Assembly: GCF_009832865.1 (NCBI RefSeq)
Contig: NZ_CP047130.1
Coordinates: forward strand, 2,852,001 to 2,916,000
Source of the DNA: Colwellia sp. 20A7
GTDB taxonomy: Bacteria > Pseudomonadota > Gammaproteobacteria > Enterobacterales > Alteromonadaceae
DNA length: 64,000 bases
Direction: 5' to 3'
Part shown: in pieces, positions 62,584-64,000 of the stretch
Numbering within the stretch: the first letter of the stretch is position 1
Layout: every line of letters starts with the position of its first letter
The notes under the pieces: model-generated
Database searches by the model: none
What the model was told of the DNA's origin: nothing
What the model saw: the letters and a program-made list of their open reading frames with translations, nothing else
Made by a program: the position numbers and the translations under genes

Positions 62584-64000
62584 TTATTCAACCCATTGGC
62601 GATCATCTCGCGCAATTAAAGAAATAGAAGATACAGGTCCCCATGACCCAGCAGCATATGGCTTCGGCGCTTCATTAGTTGATTTCCATGCATCGATAAT
62701 GCTATCAGCCCAAGTCCAAGCAGCTTCAACCTCATCACGACTCACAAATAATGACTGGTTTCCATTAAGTACTTCAAGCATTAAACGCTCATAAGCATCA
62801 ATCACCCTTTGATCTTTGTATGTATCGTTAAAACTTAAATCTAATTTATTTTCCTGAATATTCATTTGTGTAGCAATACCAGGAATTTTATTCATCATTT
62901 GCAATTCAACCCCTTCGTCAGGCTGCAAACGAATTGTTAATTTATTAGCTGGCAAATCACTGTGACTATCTTTAAAGATGTTATGTGGCTGCGCTTTAAA
63001 ATGAACAACTATCTCACTATGCTTAGCTGGCATACGCTTACCCGTTCTTAAATAAAAGGGAACACCAGACCAGCGCCAATTATTAATTTCAGCTTTAATA
63101 GCAACAAACGTTTCTGTTTTACTCGTTGTATTAGCGCCTTCTTCATTCAAATAACCGGGTACACCGACACCATTTAAATAACCATCAGCATATTGGCCAC
63201 GAACGGTTTTTTCTTTAACATTATTACGGTCAATCGGCGCAAGCGCTTTAACTGCTTTTAATTTTTCAGCACGAATACTCTCAGCACTTAAATCAGCAGG
63301 AGGCTCCATAGCTAAAAGAGATAATACTTGTAATAAATGGTTTTGAATCATGTCGCGCATTTGCCCGGCTTCATCGTAAAAACCCCAGCGCCCTTCTATG
63401 CCAACACTTTCAGCAACAGTTATTTGTACATGATCAATACTATTTCGATCCCAATTGGTCGTAAATAATGAATTAGCAAAACGCAATACCAACAAGTTTA
63501 ATACTGTTTCTTTACCTAAATAATGATCAATACGGTAAATTTGATTTTCTTTGAAAAAACGGGCTACTTGATTATTAATGACTTTTGAAGATTCTAAACA
63601 ATGGCCAATAGGCTTTTCCATTACCACACGATCATTGTCAGTAACAAGATTAGCATGATTTAAACCGTCACAAATATTGCCGTAAATTGCAGGAGATGTA
63701 GAGAAATAATAAACTCGAGTTTTATTACCTGCTAATAAGGTTTTGGCTAAGCCTTCGTAGGCTTCAACTTCTACTAAATCCACTTGCTGATAAACTAAAC
63801 GCGCCATAAAACGGGCCAAAACCGATTCATCTAGTGATTCTTTTACAAAAGTATTAATATTTTCTAGCACAAAAGCTTTAAATTCTTCTAGATCATGCGT
63901 TGGACGAGCAACACCAATAATGCGGCTATTCTCATTAATTAATCCACATGCTTCTAATTGATATAAAGCAGGTAATAATTTACGGCGAGACAAATCACCT
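62584..64000 (-). CDS. zwf: Glucose-6-phosphate dehydrogenase, 5' end outside window
   Basis: The visible 472 residues start inside the N-terminal dinucleotide-binding motif: the last codons before the window edge read G-D-L-S-R-R-K-L, the end of the usual GGTGDLSRRKL. The TTG at 63993 is therefore not the start. Also visible: MEKPIGHCLES, RIDHYLGKETVLNLLVLRFA (substrate and catalytic histidine region), and WRWSGVPFYLRTGKRMP. It oxidises glucose-6-phosphate with NADP+ to 6-phosphogluconolactone. First gene seen of the zwf-pgl-edd-eda group. Confidence 0.96.
   Translation of the reverse strand, partial: GDLSRRKLLPALYQLEACGLINENSRIIGVARPTHDLEEFKAFVLENINTFVKESLDESVLARFMARLVYQQVDLVEVEAYEGLAKTLLAGNKTRVYYFSTSPAIYGNICDGLNHANLVTDNDRVVMEKPIGHCLESSKVINNQVARFFKENQIYRIDHYLGKETVLNLLVLRFANSLFTTNWDRNSIDHVQITVAESVGIEGRWGFYDEAGQMRDMIQNHLLQVLSLLAMEPPADLSAESIRAEKLKAVKALAPIDRNNVKEKTVRGQYADGYLNGVGVPGYLNEEGANTTSKTETFVAIKAEINNWRWSGVPFYLRTGKRMPAKHSEIVVHFKAQPHNIFKDSHSDLPANKLTIRLQPDEGVELQMMNKIPGIATQMNIQENKLDLSFNDTYKDQRVIDAYERLMLEVLNGNQSLFVSRDEVEAAWTWADSIIDAWKSTNEAPKPYAAGSWGPVSSISLIARDDRQWVE

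Overview
The window is AT-rich chromosomal DNA of a marine gammaproteobacterium of the Alteromonadales, most like Colwellia. This placement is inference from gene content, gene order and protein character: ccoNOQP-ccoH-ccoI-ccoS-fnr-uspE-ttcA, yafS/gloB/mltD, the Entner-Doudoroff operon zwf-pgl-edd-eda, a Pds-type sortase regulatory set, PEP-CTERM proteins and several TonB-dependent receptors. No rRNA, tRNA, CRISPR array or prophage was recognised. Both ends cut genes: an alkaline phosphatase on the left and zwf on the right.

Left part (1-13 kb). The alkaline phosphatase and metC converge on a terminator hairpin that is interrupted by a complete IS256-family element (1423-2734, 8-bp target duplication). 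Its transposase is split by a -1 frame change at a run of seven A. A coiled-coil membrane protein follows. Next come polB (DNA polymerase II) and dinG, divergent around one LexA/SOS box. An MFS transporter and two PEP-CTERM surface proteins come after that, with short ATTTAAC-type repeats around the downstream one.

Middle part (13-31 kb). A LuxR-type regulator is divergent from a translationally coupled pair, an FAD dehydrogenase and a thiamine-diphosphate enzyme. These abut a TPR-sulfotransferase gene and a TonB-dependent receptor, then a BCCT transporter and a MarR regulator. Together they look like an uptake and catabolic neighbourhood of unknown substrate. Next are three genes of the proteobacterial dedicated sortase system (pdsO, pdsR, pdsS) with no sortase or target gene beside them, then a two-domain FabG-like reductase.

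Right-middle part (31-42 kb). This holds a DUF4397 lipoprotein, a Nif3-family protein and an iron-uptake operon: a siderophore receptor with a Fur box, a DUF3649-type protein, a PepSY membrane protein and a DUF3325-type protein. The yafS/gloB/mltD group follows.

Right part (42-64 kb). The cbb3 oxidase operon lies behind two FNR-type sites, followed by its assembly genes (ccoH, ccoI, ccoS and a TauE/SafE-like protein) and by fnr itself, uspE and ttcA. This is a micro-aerobic respiration module with its own regulator. Two cell-envelope genes, an acyl-CoA dehydrogenase with a possible FadR operator and an S4-domain protein separate it from eda, edd, pgl and zwf. Those four take glucose-6-phosphate through the Entner-Doudoroff pathway to pyruvate and glyceraldehyde-3-phosphate.
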